Source of the DNA: Paracentrotus lividus
Taxonomy: Eukaryota; Echinodermata; Echinoidea; Camarodonta; Echinidae
Assembly (NCBI GenBank): GCA_940671915.1
Contig: CALNVZ010002100.1
Coordinates: forward strand, 14,333,653-14,397,652
Direction: 5' to 3'
Length of the DNA stretch: 64,000 bases
This document shows positions 1-11,940 of the stretch, piece by piece. Every line of letters begins with the position of its first letter. The first letter of the stretch is position 1. The notes under the pieces were generated by a model, which searched no databases, was not told the DNA's origin, and saw only the letters and a list, made by a program, of their open reading frames with translations. The translations under genes were made by a program, and so were the position numbers.

Positions 1-1621
1 AAGTTCAATGCTATGGGTAAAATTGTGTAAGGTCAGGATAACAAATATTTCATGAAAAGAAAAGAGAACCTTCAAACTAACTATTGAGATTTGACCAAAG
101 TCTTGTTGATGCTGTGACAGTAGACACCTTGAATAGGGGTCCTCATTATTCATTAGACCGCATAGAAGTGTGAGCCAAAGCTATAGGTGCTCTCGAGAGG
201 CTTTTCACACGTCTAACTCATTCAAAGGCAAGGTCAATGCTTCTGAATGAGGTCAAACACTTCTGTCCTTTCCTCTAGAACAGGTAAACATAACTAACAA
301 AATCCATGGTAAAGAATTATTTTTAGGGATGAAATAAATTTTTTGGTCAGATCCAAGTCAATCAATCAATGATGAATGTGATAGTCTACAACTTAAATAA
401 TGGTCCTCATGTCAAAGAGAATGAAATCCTTTTATTGAAAACAACATAACAACATGAAAACAAGTTCTTTAATCCTAATCATATATCAGGTTGCTTATAT
501 TGTAGGTATTGTTCCGCATGAGTAAACGAACTGACTATAAATGTAGCATTAAAAGTGCAACAAAGTTAGACGCCATAGGGTGTTAAAATCTATGGTTGGT
601 TGGATTTCATTCACAACATTCTTCAGGGTATTTAGAAATTGATTTGCAACAATCACACTGATTTTCTGTCATTCTATTTAAAAGATCACTGCACCACAAT
701 TCTTTGTATACCAGTCAAAATGTTGAAGATCTATGGGATTTGTGCATGTGCAACATCACATTGGCAAAGTAAAAGCAGATAATCATCTTCACAAGGCAAC
801 AGTTTGCAAACAAATGCACAATATGAAGAAAAAAAATGTTCAGTGTATCATCTGGATGTCTGGTTCATATTATTTTTTTTTTTTTACAAATTTTAACAAA
901 ATTGAAGTATAGCTGAAACTACTATAATATAGGCTCCAAAATGTAGAAGGCTGTCAATGTATATACGCTTGCTTAATCTATCAATATGCTACAACATTTA
1001 GAATGACATTCGATGTAGACAGCTCTAAAACAAGATAACTGAGTGAAGTTTGAATGGTTCAACAGCCTTATTATCATACTCATTCATGCAAATCCTTATT
1101 TGTGAACAGCAGATGCATTAATAATATTACCCTCTCCACAGATCTCCATTCTTATGTATTCAGATTATAATTTTTGGCATCAAAATCATCAATACACTTA
1201 TCAACGTTTCATAGAAATACTCATTCAAAAGAAGGCTATAGATATTTTCCTCTTATTAATTCATTTTGCTTGTTACATTAGTTCAATAAATATGTTTGGG
1301 TAAAGCACAGCTTTTGAAAGGCCAAAACAGCAGATATATTATAGATGCTATGTAATTTCAAACACAATTTTGCAATGCTTAAATGATCAAGCCTTTATAG
1401 GCCTACACGATAATATTGATGTACAAACTTTCATCTCGTTCATCACTCAGTCACTAGATCTACAAATGTATACCTCATTGAGTCATCCTCAAATTCTCTG
1501 TTCCTGCAAATATGCTATTTGACTTTCTTCATTGAACCACCATTTCTTCACAATCAATGTACTATAATTCACGCATGCAAACACAACTAATAAGCCCAGA
1601 ATAATACACTCTCATTATTAC
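1..1621. other. AT-rich non-coding DNA, probably intron 1 of the minus-strand gene
   Basis: I find no convincing exon, repeat array or inverted repeat here. The donor of the exon ending at 1622 opens leftward into this stretch, so it is most likely intron sequence. It contains an A-run and a T-run near 830-885 and is otherwise unremarkable. Confidence 0.5.
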
Positions 1622-1751
1622 CTTGAGCAATGGATGCCGGTATCACGGACATGATGAGTCCTACGGCGAGTAACATCATCCACCCCATGGTTATGGGAGG
1701 CAGGCAGCTCCAGCGGCGGGGTACTCCGACACCACCTCCACTGGTAAACAT
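1622..1751 (-). CDS. First coding exon of a secreted or membrane protein (signal peptide), gene continues off the left edge
   Basis: Read on the minus strand, the ATG at 1751-1749 opens 43 codons plus one base. It is preceded in frame by TGA five codons upstream, so this is the true start of the frame. The peptide has a basic stretch (Arg12, Arg13), a second Met at residue 22 in a near-perfect Kozak setting (ACCATGG), a hydrophobic core from Trp24 to about Pro38 and an Ala-Ser-Ile-Ala/Gln cleavage-like site after residue 42. The exon stops at CAAG followed by the donor GTAATA, giving a phase 1 intron. Seen: start, hydrophobic core and donor. Known: phase 1 junctions just after a signal peptide are common in extracellular modular proteins. 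Inferred: the mature protein lies to the left, outside the window. Use of Met22 would give a compact 21-residue signal peptide. The family is not recognised. Confidence 0.6.
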
Positions 1752-2194
1752 CGCTGGGTGATCTCAATAACAATGGTAAAAGTCCAGCAATTCACTCGAC
1801 TGCAAGTTAGAATCAATAGCAATGTTTTAGTCCACGAATTTATCACCGTCCAACACTGTAATATCTCAGATAGAATTCCAGTTAGAAAGTTCCAAGAAGA
1901 TGTATATTAAAGTTCCCATGCATAGCCACCGTGTATTAATTTACAGCTGTACGATTTTCATGCAAAATATTGCAACTGCAACAACAGGTGAGATAAAAAA
2001 GTACCGATATCTCGGTATACCAACAGTGTGTTGGGAGTACCATACCACACTACAGCCTGTAGCAGACTACATACGTTGGAAAACGAGAGCGTACCAGCAT
2101 GCACAAAATTACGATACCGGTGTCCCCCGTACTGTTTTCGTGTGACGGTCGTTCGCCTACTGGGTGAGATTTGCATATTGGTGATAGCTTTCGG

Positions 2195-2275
2195 GAGGCT
2201 TTGACCAATCAGAATGAGGAGGCTGTTTCTCCGCCCACAATGTGAACTTTAGACATTGCTGATTGGTGTGCTTCT
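2195..2275 (-). promoter_or_regulatory. Promoter-like CCAAT / GC-box cluster upstream of the signal-peptide exon
   Basis: On the plus strand a CCAATCAG lies near 2204. About 30 bases on is CTCCGCCCAC (an Sp1/KLF-type GC box, read as GGGCGGAG on the minus strand). Near 2258 ATTGG reads as CACCAATCAGC on the minus strand. Two opposed CCAAT boxes around a GC box, about 450-500 bp upstream of the start codon at 1751, suit a TATA-less metazoan promoter. The start of transcription and the extent of the 5' UTR (roughly 1752 to about 2150) cannot be fixed from sequence alone. Confidence 0.4.
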
Positions 2276-3189
2276 TGTGACGCTTTTGATGGACATTTAT
2301 GTATGCCCCTGAAAATGGTTCATCATGAAAATAGAGATAGAATAGATTGGTTATCATGTTTTAATCTAATTCGCTAATATGTTTACTATAGTAATTATTA
2401 TCTGAATACTTTATTGTGACAGTAAATTAACGATTTAGTTCATTGGGATAAGTTATCCTTTCTCCGCAATTTTTTGTTTTCACAAACAGACGTATATTCG
2501 AACGAGTATAACCGGAGAGTATAATTATGTGCATAGTTTTGTCTTAAAGAAATTCACATTTTCATTCATGCAACCAGCAAAGACAAACATTCCGGGCGCA
2601 TATCATATCATAACGTATAAAATCCCTTCAATACTATAAAGTAGTGTAATGAAAGGAAAAAACAAACATTCAGACCATAAAGGGGTGCAGAAATAAAATT
2701 TATGTTTTATGTGAATGTATTTTCATGATCAGTAAACAAACAAACATAAAAACGTACTCCTTGTTTATATTGTGTGCGTGCCAGTTTTACATTTATTATC
2801 AGACTGTGCAAAGACATAAAAATTACGATTAGTGTACAGAAGATTGTTATCTCACTCACGGCAGCAAAGACGTGATATTGAATGAATAGGATAGGCAGAC
2901 AACATCAAATTTTGATACACACGGTATTCCTGTTTTGGGGATAGAATGGACGGACGTAGATGGCGGACTAAGCTGAACATCAGAATGAAGAGGGGGTACC
3001 ATACTATATCGACAAAATAAATTAATGCACGTACAAGTTGCCTTCTGAATTCCAATTATATAAACTCTAAAAATCAAGGATAAAATTGACCCCATACCGA
3101 GTGTATTGGGGCCATACATCATTCCAAGTCAATTATCGTCATACATCTAATATGGCCCCCATTAACCCAAAATAGGGTCAATAATAACC
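2276..3189. other. Non-coding AT-rich DNA, nothing recognised
   Basis: Only short chance open frames occur. No inverted repeats, tandem arrays or splice-flanked frames were seen. Confidence 0.5.
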
Positions 3190-3266
3190 CTTGTTTTGTT
3201 TTGTTTTGTTTTTTTGTTTTTTGTTTTTTGTTTTTTGTTTTGTTTTTTTTTTTGTGTTTTTTTTTA
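3190..3266 (+). repeat. (TTTTG)n / T-rich low-complexity tract
   Basis: Runs of TTTTG and TTTTTTG units merge into pure T runs, a polymerase-slippage microsatellite. Read on the other strand it could be an old A-rich tail, but no retroelement body is recognisable beside it. Confidence 0.8.
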
Positions 3267-3329
3267 AAGTATAATTGTGGTTATAAACATTTTTAAATGA
3301 CGAGCATTCAATAATTATGAAAGTATTTT

Positions 3330-3540
3330 AATGTTGTTTATGGTGCAATAATATAAAAAGGAATACTAATCGCAATAGTAAAAATAAAGGTTTGCTTTGT
3401 ATATACTACAGAGAACTATATATATTCAGATAAATTTATTTTTACTTTATTAATCTTATATTATACTCAGATGAAAGCATTTCATGGTACAATATAAAGA
3501 GGAATAAATAACGGTTTGCTTTGTATATTCTACAAAGATG
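3330..3540 (+). repeat. Imperfect direct duplication, period about 145 bp
   Basis: The motif GGTTTGCTTTGTATAT followed by (A/T)CTACA(G/A)AG occurs near 3391 and again near 3512. Each copy is preceded by a similar ATGGT(G/A)CAATA and AAGGAATA context. Two diverged copies of one segment; origin unknown. Confidence 0.6.
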
Positions 3541-4865
3541 AAATAACAAAAACAAATCTCTAAAAATCGTTTGCAAATATAAACTTATTGCAAAGTATCT
3601 TTGATAAATAAACATATATATTCTTACTTTATGAGATGTAAAAAATATTCTTGGATCCTTTTTTTTCCATTTTGCAAACTTTATGTTTGGACCTGAAATA
3701 AGACGTTCGACGGTGAATGTGACCACCCAAGATCCAAAATAAAATAAAAGGGGGAAGGGAGGAGGAGACACAGGTATAACTTTGACACAGATTATGACGA
3801 GACATTTCCTTTCATAAACGGATAGGCCAAGGGGGAATATCCTGACAGTATATCAGACAAAGAAAACTTCGTAACATTTCAAAATCAATGTCCTTCTATG
3901 AAGTTATGTATCTTATAATGCCATATATCTTGTAAGTAAGTTATAACGAAGTTCTTGCAAGAAATGTTCTTCATGATCTTGGGTTGTCCTTATCATTTAT
4001 CTATCCTTGCTTCGATAAGGTTAAACGTTTGGTGGTAATGGATTTATGGTACTTCAGTAATTTCACCGATAAACGTAATGAATGTTCGTTTGTCGGATCT
4101 TTCTTACTATAATATTATCTTCCAAGATATCATTATAGTCATTACGACTATTTTTTTGTATTATGTTATAAAAGTTACTTGCACACAATACACGGTTTGT
4201 CTGTTTGTTTGTTTGTACCTTTGTATTTTTTCTTACTTTTCGTTGCATCCAAATTTTTTTGTAACTATGTTTACAAAGACCAAATGAAATATCGTGTATC
4301 TTGTATCTTGTTTGTTTGTTTGTTTGTCTTGAAGAATTCAGCAGTGTAAGTCGTTTCTCGTTTCCGAAAAGGATTATAGAAACTTTTTTGTTTATGCAGC
4401 CTAATCGCAATCGCTAGTGTTTGGTCTAAGTAATATATTATGAAATATTTGTCATATCACATATAATATGACATTATAAAAACAGATATTATTGTTAAAG
4501 TTTTAGATTTTTTTGCTTACCATGCCGGGGTCAAAATTTTCAACTCCCAATTTTGTGCTGTGCTTCCTATAATTTATGGACCTCAATGATGAAGGTAAAA
4601 TTTTCAAACGAATAAGAATTCCACAATGCAGAGTGCATTGTAGTGGTCATCAATAAGTTAGCTGCGTGCGTCTGGGATGTGCATGTAGCACTTACGGACA
4701 GGAACATCAAAATTCATGCATTATCCTGTGGACGAGAAGACGGAGTAAAGACAGAGAGATGAAGAAGGGAAGACAGCGAAGAGAAAGGGGATAATAATGA
4801 AGAAGGGACTTAAGAGAAATATGAAGAAAAAAAAAATACCAAAGCACAGCAATAGACATTAAGAC
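3541..4865. other. AT-rich non-coding DNA with short GTTT microsatellites
   Basis: TTTG/GTTT tetranucleotide runs occur near 4196-4216 and 4310-4330, flanked by related sequence (CTTGTATCTTG, TTTGTACCTTTG). I see nothing else. The open frames here are chance. Confidence 0.5.
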
Positions 4866-5431
4866 TAAGACAGGGAGAGAGAGAGATAAACGATAGAAAC
4901 AATCGTAAAGAACTATGAGATGAAAGAAATGAATATGAAGAGATGAGAGAGAGAGTGGAAGATAAATAAATAGAAACAAGAACAGAGTGTGAGAGATAAA
5001 TACATGGAGAGAGAGAGAGAGAGAGGAAAGAGGGATAGATGAATAGGTGCACAGAGAGAGAAGAGGGGGTAAATGAATATTAAAAAAAAAAAAAAAAAGA
5101 GAGAGATAAATATAATTAAATAAAATTAGAGAACACAGAAAGAGGGATAAAACAAAATATAGAAAGAGGGTGAGAAAAAACATATTTAGAAGTGAAAACA
5201 AGCGATAGAGAGGTGGGAACAATAAATATTGAATAAAAACAATTGGCAGGGAACAACGAGAAAATGATAAAGATTTAAAAACAGCGTGGTAAGAAGAGAG
5301 GGAGATGAAAAGACATAATGTGAGAAAATGGATAAATAAATTGAGAGAGAGAGAGAGAGAGAGTAAAAAAAAAAGAGGACAAGATAGAACTTACGGGAGA
5401 TACAATGGAGAGGAGGTGAGATGGAGAGAGA

Positions 5432-5478
<47 letters not shown>
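4866..5478 (+). repeat. Purine-rich GA microsatellite region
   Basis: Interrupted (GA)n/(GAGA)n tracts, the longest near 5340-5362 and 5423-5475. Their complement explains the long Ser/Leu-rich open frames seen on the minus strand, which are artefacts of the dinucleotide repeat and not genes. Confidence 0.9.
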
Positions 5479-5479
<1 letters not shown>

Positions 5480-7584
5480 TAGGATGCACACATCCCAGTA
5501 ATTATCAGCGACATGACCGTCCATCCATCTATGTCTGATGTCTTATAACGAAGTGACAAATCGACGGAAATTAATAACGATCTTGCGAAAAAATCATGAT
5601 TTTATTTCGCGTGAGTCATCTTCCCCAACTCTTGTCTATATGGGAGAAGAATAGGCCTGGTGATGAAGAAAAGCCGTGCTTTATTGCAAGTTTTAGAGTA
5701 GTGAGGGGGAAGAAAAACAATAACATAGACGACATTAATATTGTATCAGCATGGAACGTGACTTAGAACTTTGATCTTAGCCCTTTGAGACAATAAAGAC
5801 TCAGTGAGCTCTGCACTTTCAGGACATGATAGTATAAAGATGATTAGACAACTCACGATCTTCTCTTGCTCCCATCATGCAAAATTATTGCTAACGCTGT
5901 CGTGAACCTTTAACGTGGTCTCTTATCTAGTCAAATTAATTCCTCCTTAAGATGTGATTTTATTGCAAACTGAATACCATTGAAATAATTGTAGAAACAA
6001 GAACTTGTCGAGTTCAAATGTAGAATTGTTCTACATTTCTTAAGAAGGTTATGTTAATTTGCCAACAGCATTTTAGAGCGTTTCCATTTTGATTTGTATA
6101 ATTTTATGGTGGATGATTTTGAAATAACCTTACCCTATACCAAAATAACTCCCATTTCGATCAAACAAGATGTCAAAATATTTCCCCAAAGCATTAAAAA
6201 AACAATGGAAATAGGAACAAGAAATTGATCTGGTTATATAATAAAGAGCAAATGATATACATACATTTTGAAACGTGACGTGAAAATGAAAAAGTGTTGA
6301 AAGCCTCTTCTTTTTAGAGTACAATCTATTTTTTTGCCACGTTTAGAAATCACCTATCACAATAATTTGACATCTAAAGGTGTCGGAAATAATATTGGAA
6401 TGGAGAACTAAAGACATATACCAGTAAAATTGCAATTCATTTCAAAACAGCATCAACTGATTAATAGCGATGTATGGCCCTCAATTCAAAGCAATGATTA
6501 TAGCGTGTATTTTATTTTTATATATTTTTTGTTGTTGGGGGAGGTAAACAAAATTGGGTGTCTGCTCTTGTTCTTATTAATAAATCACGGTCACAGGCTA
6601 AAATTTCCTTCTTTGTTTAGGCATAAAGTCGATAGTGGATTACGACATGTTAAACTATCGTTGTATTTTCCATGACAATGATGAAGGATTGGGTATTTCA
6701 ATAGTCAAGTTTCTAGATTCATAAGAACGATGCATATATCATTTTATGCTGAAGGAGAAGGAGTAGAAATTTTGCGATTAGTTCCTTCGAGGGTAGACGT
6801 CCTTGGTCCATAGAAACCATAATACAAACTGGACACCGCGCATTGTGCATCCGTTCTTCGTCTCACTGGACATTACATTGGAAAGCGTGACTGCTCATAA
6901 CGCCTCATATTTCACATATGCATGTAAATGTCCCCAAATGTGTGATAATTCATCATATCCTTTTCTTTTCCGTCCCTCAGTCTCTCTCACTTTATATCCT
7001 CTGATGTTCAATAATGATGCAAAAGATGTGATGAGGGGCTTAGAGCTTTCCCGTGTAGCCCTGTCGCGTTACGCGCCAAAACATTCTGCGAGGGAGGCGA
7101 GACTGGATCATTTTTCTTCCCACCGCTCGGAACGTCGTCTGATAAAAACAAAAGACTCGATGACGCGCGCGCGTATGTGACAGATTGTCTCGAAGAAAAA
7201 GATGAAGAGAGGGATGAATCCATTGTTATTCATCATCGCAATCCCTGATTATTGTCTCCCTCTCCATCTCTGATGTAGGAGTGTTGGAGGGAATTGAGAG
7301 CGCGGGAGATTGTGTGCTGGGTGGAAGTCACACGTGACTCATAGAGAGCAGACACCGCCACACTCTCACTCATCAATGCCATGGCGGGAAACAGAGATGC
7401 ACTTTTGTCTTCACGATACTCTCCAAGAAATATTTCTTGTTACCTACCCCCCCCCCCTCCTATTTCCCCGATGTGTTATGCAGTTACAATTCCTGACACC
7501 TTCCACGTAGTTATGACTGTTTTCATTTACCTGAATGATATCATATCAACATGTTCACAAATTTACTATCTTATACTGTTGCTG
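5479..7584. other. Non-coding DNA; a slightly CpG-rich patch at 7040-7330
   Basis: No supported exon. Between about 7040 and 7330 CpG is more frequent, including an alternating CGCGCGCG run near 7164. An open frame of 125 codons crosses the patch but has no splice-flanked or domain-like segment. The patch could be regulatory, but I cannot support that beyond composition. Confidence 0.4.
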
Positions 7585-7656
7585 AGCCAGCGCCATGAGC
7601 GTCCTCGGACGGTGTGTGCGCTCTTTAAGTTCTCACTATTATTATTATTATTATTA
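7585..7656 (+). mobile_element. 3' tail of a CR1/L2-like LINE ending in (ATT)n
   Basis: The segment AGCGCCATGAGCGTCC, then GTGTGTGCGCTCTTTAAG, then repeated ATT/TTA units, is the type of short GC-richer hairpin 3' UTR plus ATT microsatellite that ends CR1/L2-group LINEs in marine invertebrates. There is no coding part. Related tails lie at 33253-33330 on the same strand and at 11418-11500 on the opposite strand. Confidence 0.6.
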
Positions 7657-8368
7657 TACTATCTTATCTTCTTGTCATTCTAGATTATCAATCATAATCC
7701 TAAAAGGCTATTCTCTTTTTCCCTTCTTTTTACAATACTAATACGCTTTTTGTCTTCTTTCTTATGTTATTCAAATATACTTATTGTCTATCTAAACATT
7801 AAATAATTTGGTTTTCATTTTCACTTGATGTTTTCAAACAATGTTTTCTCGACAAATATAACCATTAGAATCCGAGACCTTCATTTTATAAAGCCACTAG
7901 TCTACATACCGAGTGAGTCATCATGCCTCACTATAGTTATAATTTTTATGATTTCAATATCTCAAACAGAATAATGTTGTATATTTACATTCATACAAGA
8001 GTTTGATCGATCTAATGCACATGAAATCAACGTCACTTCCAAACAAACCCATAATCGTATCTTGTAAATGATTTAATTTACTGAAGCATGCGAACCTCAT
8101 CTGCTAATAATGGGTGCATGAAGCGACGCCAGCGAATTCACTTGTTGAAGAGGTGTATTACCATGGGTGTGCTTGTGCTTTTGCTTGTTTTAATGTCAAA
8201 CCTTCATGAAAATGAATATTTTTTCTTTTTAAAGATCGAAATTAGTTTGTGTTCATTTGAGAAATATTCGGCATATGCGTGTTTTTTTTTTGTTTTTTTT
8301 TTAATTTTATTATTATTATTATTATTATCTACAACCTCTCTGTACTTAATCGCAATCACAAACTACCA

Positions 8369-8508
8369 CACTGTAAAAAAAATTACTGTAATGTTTTACA
8401 GTAAATTTCCTCAAGATACAGGAAAATACCGTCAAATGTGCTGCTATTTACTGTGCAGCAGAGTTGCCAGTAACTTACTGTAAAAAGTTACAATTTTTTT
8501 TACAGGGC
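8369..8508. mobile_element. Small palindromic MITE (about 140 bp)
   Basis: CACTGTAAAAAAAATT at 8369-8384 is answered by AATTTTTTTTACAGGG ending near 8508. The inner sequence repeats TTACTGTAA and TTTACAGTAA, so most of the element can fold back on itself. Too short to encode anything; it must be moved by a transposase supplied elsewhere. A clear target duplication was not identified. Confidence 0.7.
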
Positions 8509-8635
8509 AGTCACGTCGAAATAGCCTTTGATATGATGACATTTTGGCAAATTTTCGTGTTTTTGTTTTTGTTTTTATTTGTTTTTATTTATTTTTTTTT
8601 TTTTGGGGGGGCGGGTCATTTTTCCCCCTTTTCTA

Positions 8636-8966
8636 CCCTTTCTTTCTTTCTCTCTCTCTCTCTTTCTCTTTCGCTCTGTCCCTCTCTCTGTCTTTCATCT
8701 CATCAGATTTTCACTCTCTTTAATATGCACCCTCCCTCTGTTACTCAGTCTCTACCTTTACCTGAATATCCATGTCTGTCTCCCTTTTCACCCACTGTCT
8801 CTCTGTCATATCCTCTTTTTAATTCTTCCCCGTCTCTTTATAATAATCTAAACGTGTTCAATTTATCTCAGACCCCATCCTTCACTTCATCTCTCTCGGT
8901 GCACTCACCCCTCTTCCTCTCTTCCTCCCTCTCTCTCTCTCTCTCTCTCTTTCTCTCTATCGGCTT
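8636..8966 (+). repeat. CT-rich microsatellite region
   Basis: (TC)n tracts at 8648-8665 and 8925-8958 lie in a longer pyrimidine-rich stretch preceded by T and G runs. The Ser/Leu-rich open frames on the plus strand are a consequence of this composition. Confidence 0.85.
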
Positions 8967-9399
8967 TGTAACCACATAAATAAGTTCAAGGTTAAGATTT
9001 ATACTAAAAGATGCATGTCCATCCCATCTTTCAAAGGCTATATACACACAAATAATATATCACACACGTATGGCTCCAGAGAAGTGCGACCCCCCTGTAC
9101 TGATCTGCATTTTTAAATGGTCCCGGTAGACTTTTTGTGGAGGAATATAGAAAAACACCTGCTCTGTACGACTATACGATGACCAGGGGATTGTTATGCT
9201 TTACATAAATTTGCTACTGTTATTTCAATGAAAGATATCAAGGCTATATTCGTACATGCATGTCCAGAGAGTTTCAATGTTGTCAATATTTGTCTCATAC
9301 AGTAGACTCGGTATTGTTTATTTAAACAGAATACAGAAATAGCCGGAAAACCCTAAACACCTTGAACGCAGAATGTTCAGCAGCTCCCTTATCATGAAA

Positions 9400-11280
9400 C
9401 TGCTTTTATGAAGCTATTTCTAGTGGCTACAACATCTTTTAAAAGGGGATAGAGGTTGCATCTACCTATATAGGAATTAATTGTTGAATATATAACAATT
9501 TCGTTTAAATTAAACATAAAATGACAGAATAATGTTTTACTATCTAATAAAGATAGCAGTCTTTAGAACGATAACAGTGACATAAAGTTGAAAATTACTG
9601 AAATTTATAGTATCTTTCTTGGACATAGCTGTACAGGAATACGTTGTTGAATTTTACACGAAGTCTTGGAAATCAAACATCAATTTATAGAATAATGCTT
9701 TACTGTCTAATGAAGATAGCAGCCTGTAAAACGATAGAGACGTACGTTTGAAATAAATCTAGTAAATTGTAATATTCTTAAACATTATCTGTACAAGAAT
9801 TCATCTTTAAAATTTATAAGATTTTGTAGAAATCAAACAGTAAACGATATAATAATGTTTTAATATCTTATGAAGATAACAATTTATAAAACGATATCAG
9901 GGACGTATAAGTTACAGAGGAATCTTGTAATTTATCTTTCCCGCCTAGCACTGTATTGAAATTCGACTTGAATGTTATACTATTTTGTAGAAATTCGACA
10001 TAAAAAATGATAGAATAATGTTTTACTATCTAACGAAGATAGCAGTATAGGGCAAGTCCACTCTATTTTGCAATGTAACAAACGGGGCATTCAGAGACAA
10101 AAATAGGCTTTTTTGATAAATCTTAAATTGAAATCCCAATCCTTCGGTATATTTCTGAAGGTACTAAGAACCTTCAACTAAATCATAAACAATAATTGAA
10201 ATAACTCAATTCATATTTAATTTATGATAATTTATTTGTTCGTAACACATGGGACCAGAAAAAAAAAATGGTGTTTTTAAATTTTAAATTTGTTCACATG
10301 ATACTAGGAATTTAAAAAGCAGATAAAAACTTGCATAGTCACTTCCTCTTAACCATGTAATAAACTTTGTAAATACATATTTTAATGTCAATATAGCCTC
10401 ACATTTTCAGGCAAGGTCAAGTTTTATAAAATATGACATGTAACACATGGGACAGTAACACATGGGACAGTAACACATGGGACAATTATTCCATGAAATA
10501 TTTTCCATTAAATATTTGGTGTAGCCAAGGCGTAGCAACATATTGTGTTAAAAAAATCCCACTGATAAAACAAAAGAACCATAATACAACACATTACTGT
10601 AAACAAGTAAATATTTTGTTTCATTACTGAGGTGGGAGGGCGAGTAATAAAACCATACTATTTTACATCAGCTCAGTAACTTTTGTGAGACTACTACTGA
10701 GACATGAATACTTTAAGAATAAAAATATGGAAAGTTATGTGCTAGGCTTGTGATATTTTCACAAGAGGAAGCCAAGATGAAATTGAAACAGAAAATATGT
10801 ACATTTTGGTTGTATTCCTATAACAAACCTTTAGAAATAATGGTTGAAAATAACATTTTTAATACATTTTCTCATTTTTTCATGAATATTAATGAGCCTT
10901 GTGACGTCATATGACCTTGAAATGACTTTTTGACCTCATTTGCATTAAGTATATTTCATACACTTTGTGGTGATATATGATACATTATAATTATGTACTT
11001 TTAAAACCTTATTGACACACTTGACACAAAAATGGTCGAAAAGTTGAAAAAATCACCATCTCGGGAAAAAATAGCTTGGACTTGCCCTATATAACGATAA
11101 CGCCGACGTAAGTTTGAAAGATATTGAAAACTAGTATATATACTAAGTCTTGCATAAATTTCGTTGTTGAATCTTAAACGATTTTGTAGAAATCAAACAT
11201 CAAATGACAGAAGATGTTTTACTATGAAGATAACAGTATGAAAAACTGTGATGTAAGTTCGTAAGATAATATATATATTC
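9400..11280 (+). repeat. Tandem satellite, unit about 162 bp, about five diverged copies, split by an insertion
   Basis: The landmark AATG(T/C)TTTACT(A/G)TCTAA followed by GAAGATAGCAG recurs near 9531, 9693, 9853, 10017 and (after a 1.05-kb insertion) 11212, giving spacings of about 160-164 bp. Each unit also carries AAACGATA, a GTAAGTTTGAAA-like segment and a TTTTGTAGAAATCAAACAT-like segment in the same order. The copies differ by substitutions and small indels, so the array is old. I see no coding capacity. Confidence 0.85.
10046..11091. mobile_element. 1.05-kb non-autonomous inverted-repeat element inserted in the 162-bp satellite
   Basis: TATAGGGCAAGTCCA at 10046 is mirrored by TGGACTTGCCCTATA at 11077-11091; outward of a two-base difference the inverted repeat extends about eight more bases (CTATTTT). 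TATA, or TA within it, is the likely duplicated target. The interior carries three consecutive TAACACATGGGACAG units near 10440-10485 and one more near 10246, and has no long open frame. The satellite sequence resumes in register on both sides. Superfamily not assigned. The ends resemble those of the 50448-51403 element (TA flanks, GGG start, recurring internal short motif). Confidence 0.85.
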
Positions 11281-11415
11281 TAGTAACGTTCACACTTTAA
11301 GGTGTCTCCATCATACCATGAACCCTCCATCAACCACCACCCCCCCCCGCCCCAAATCACCACCACCACCAACATACCAACCGTATACTCATTCATGAAC
11401 ACAGAATACATCGAT

Positions 11416-11417
<2 letters not shown>

Positions 11418-11446
<29 letters not shown>

Positions 11447-11940
11447 ACTTATACCGCGCCAAATCCACTCTGTAGAGTGCTCAAGGCGCTTTTTAGGATA
11501 TTATAAGGAAATTAAGAAGAATTGAACAGAAATGTTTTGAGGTATTGTTTGAAATATTCAGAGGTCAGGCTTGTCTTTAATGTTTCCAGGAAGGCTATTC
11601 CATAACTTGGATGATGAGTAGACAAATGATCTTTCCCCCAGGTTTTGGAAACTTTGGGGGTAACAAGTAAACTGGAAGAGGAGGAACGTAAGGATCTTGA
11701 AGGGGGTATAACTTTTAATTAGTGAAATGAGGTACTGGGGAGAAGAGCCATGGACACAGTGGAAAGTCAACAACAAAATCTTAAACATAATACGTTGTTT
11801 TACAGGGAGCCAATGTAAAGATCTTAAAATAGGAGTGATGTGAGTGCGCCTGGTGGATAGAGAAACGATGCGAGCGGCAGCATTTTGAAGTTTCTGAACT
11901 TTGACTAACTGATTCTGGGGAAGATTGAACAAAAGGCATC
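11418..11940 (-). mobile_element. 5'-truncated LINE fragment (CR1/L2-like) with reverse-transcriptase C-terminus and (ATT)n tail
   Basis: The minus-strand frame 11932-11558 encodes the conserved end of non-LTR retrotransposon ORF2: a KLQNAAARIV motif, HITPILRSLHWLPVKQRI, and later a LWNSLP motif. These are hallmarks of the segment just after the polymerase domain in CR1/L2/Rex-type elements. A stop at 11558 follows KPDL. Shifting one base restores a familiar FK-YLK-FLF ending that stops near 11517, so there is a frameshift. Upstream, the reading frame meets a stop just before the TGC codon at about 11938, where the element is truncated. The 3' UTR runs GCGCCTTGAGCACTC ... GGCGCGGTATAAG into (ATT)n at 11418-11442. 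Dead copy. Confidence 0.85.

Noticed and set aside
4700..5560. Long Ser/Leu-rich open frames on the minus strand
   Set aside because: They translate (GA)n/(TC)n microsatellites. No start context, domain or splice support.
6803..7180. A 125-codon frame in a CpG-richer patch
   Set aside because: No domain, no splice signals and no codon-usage support. The opposite strand is also open.
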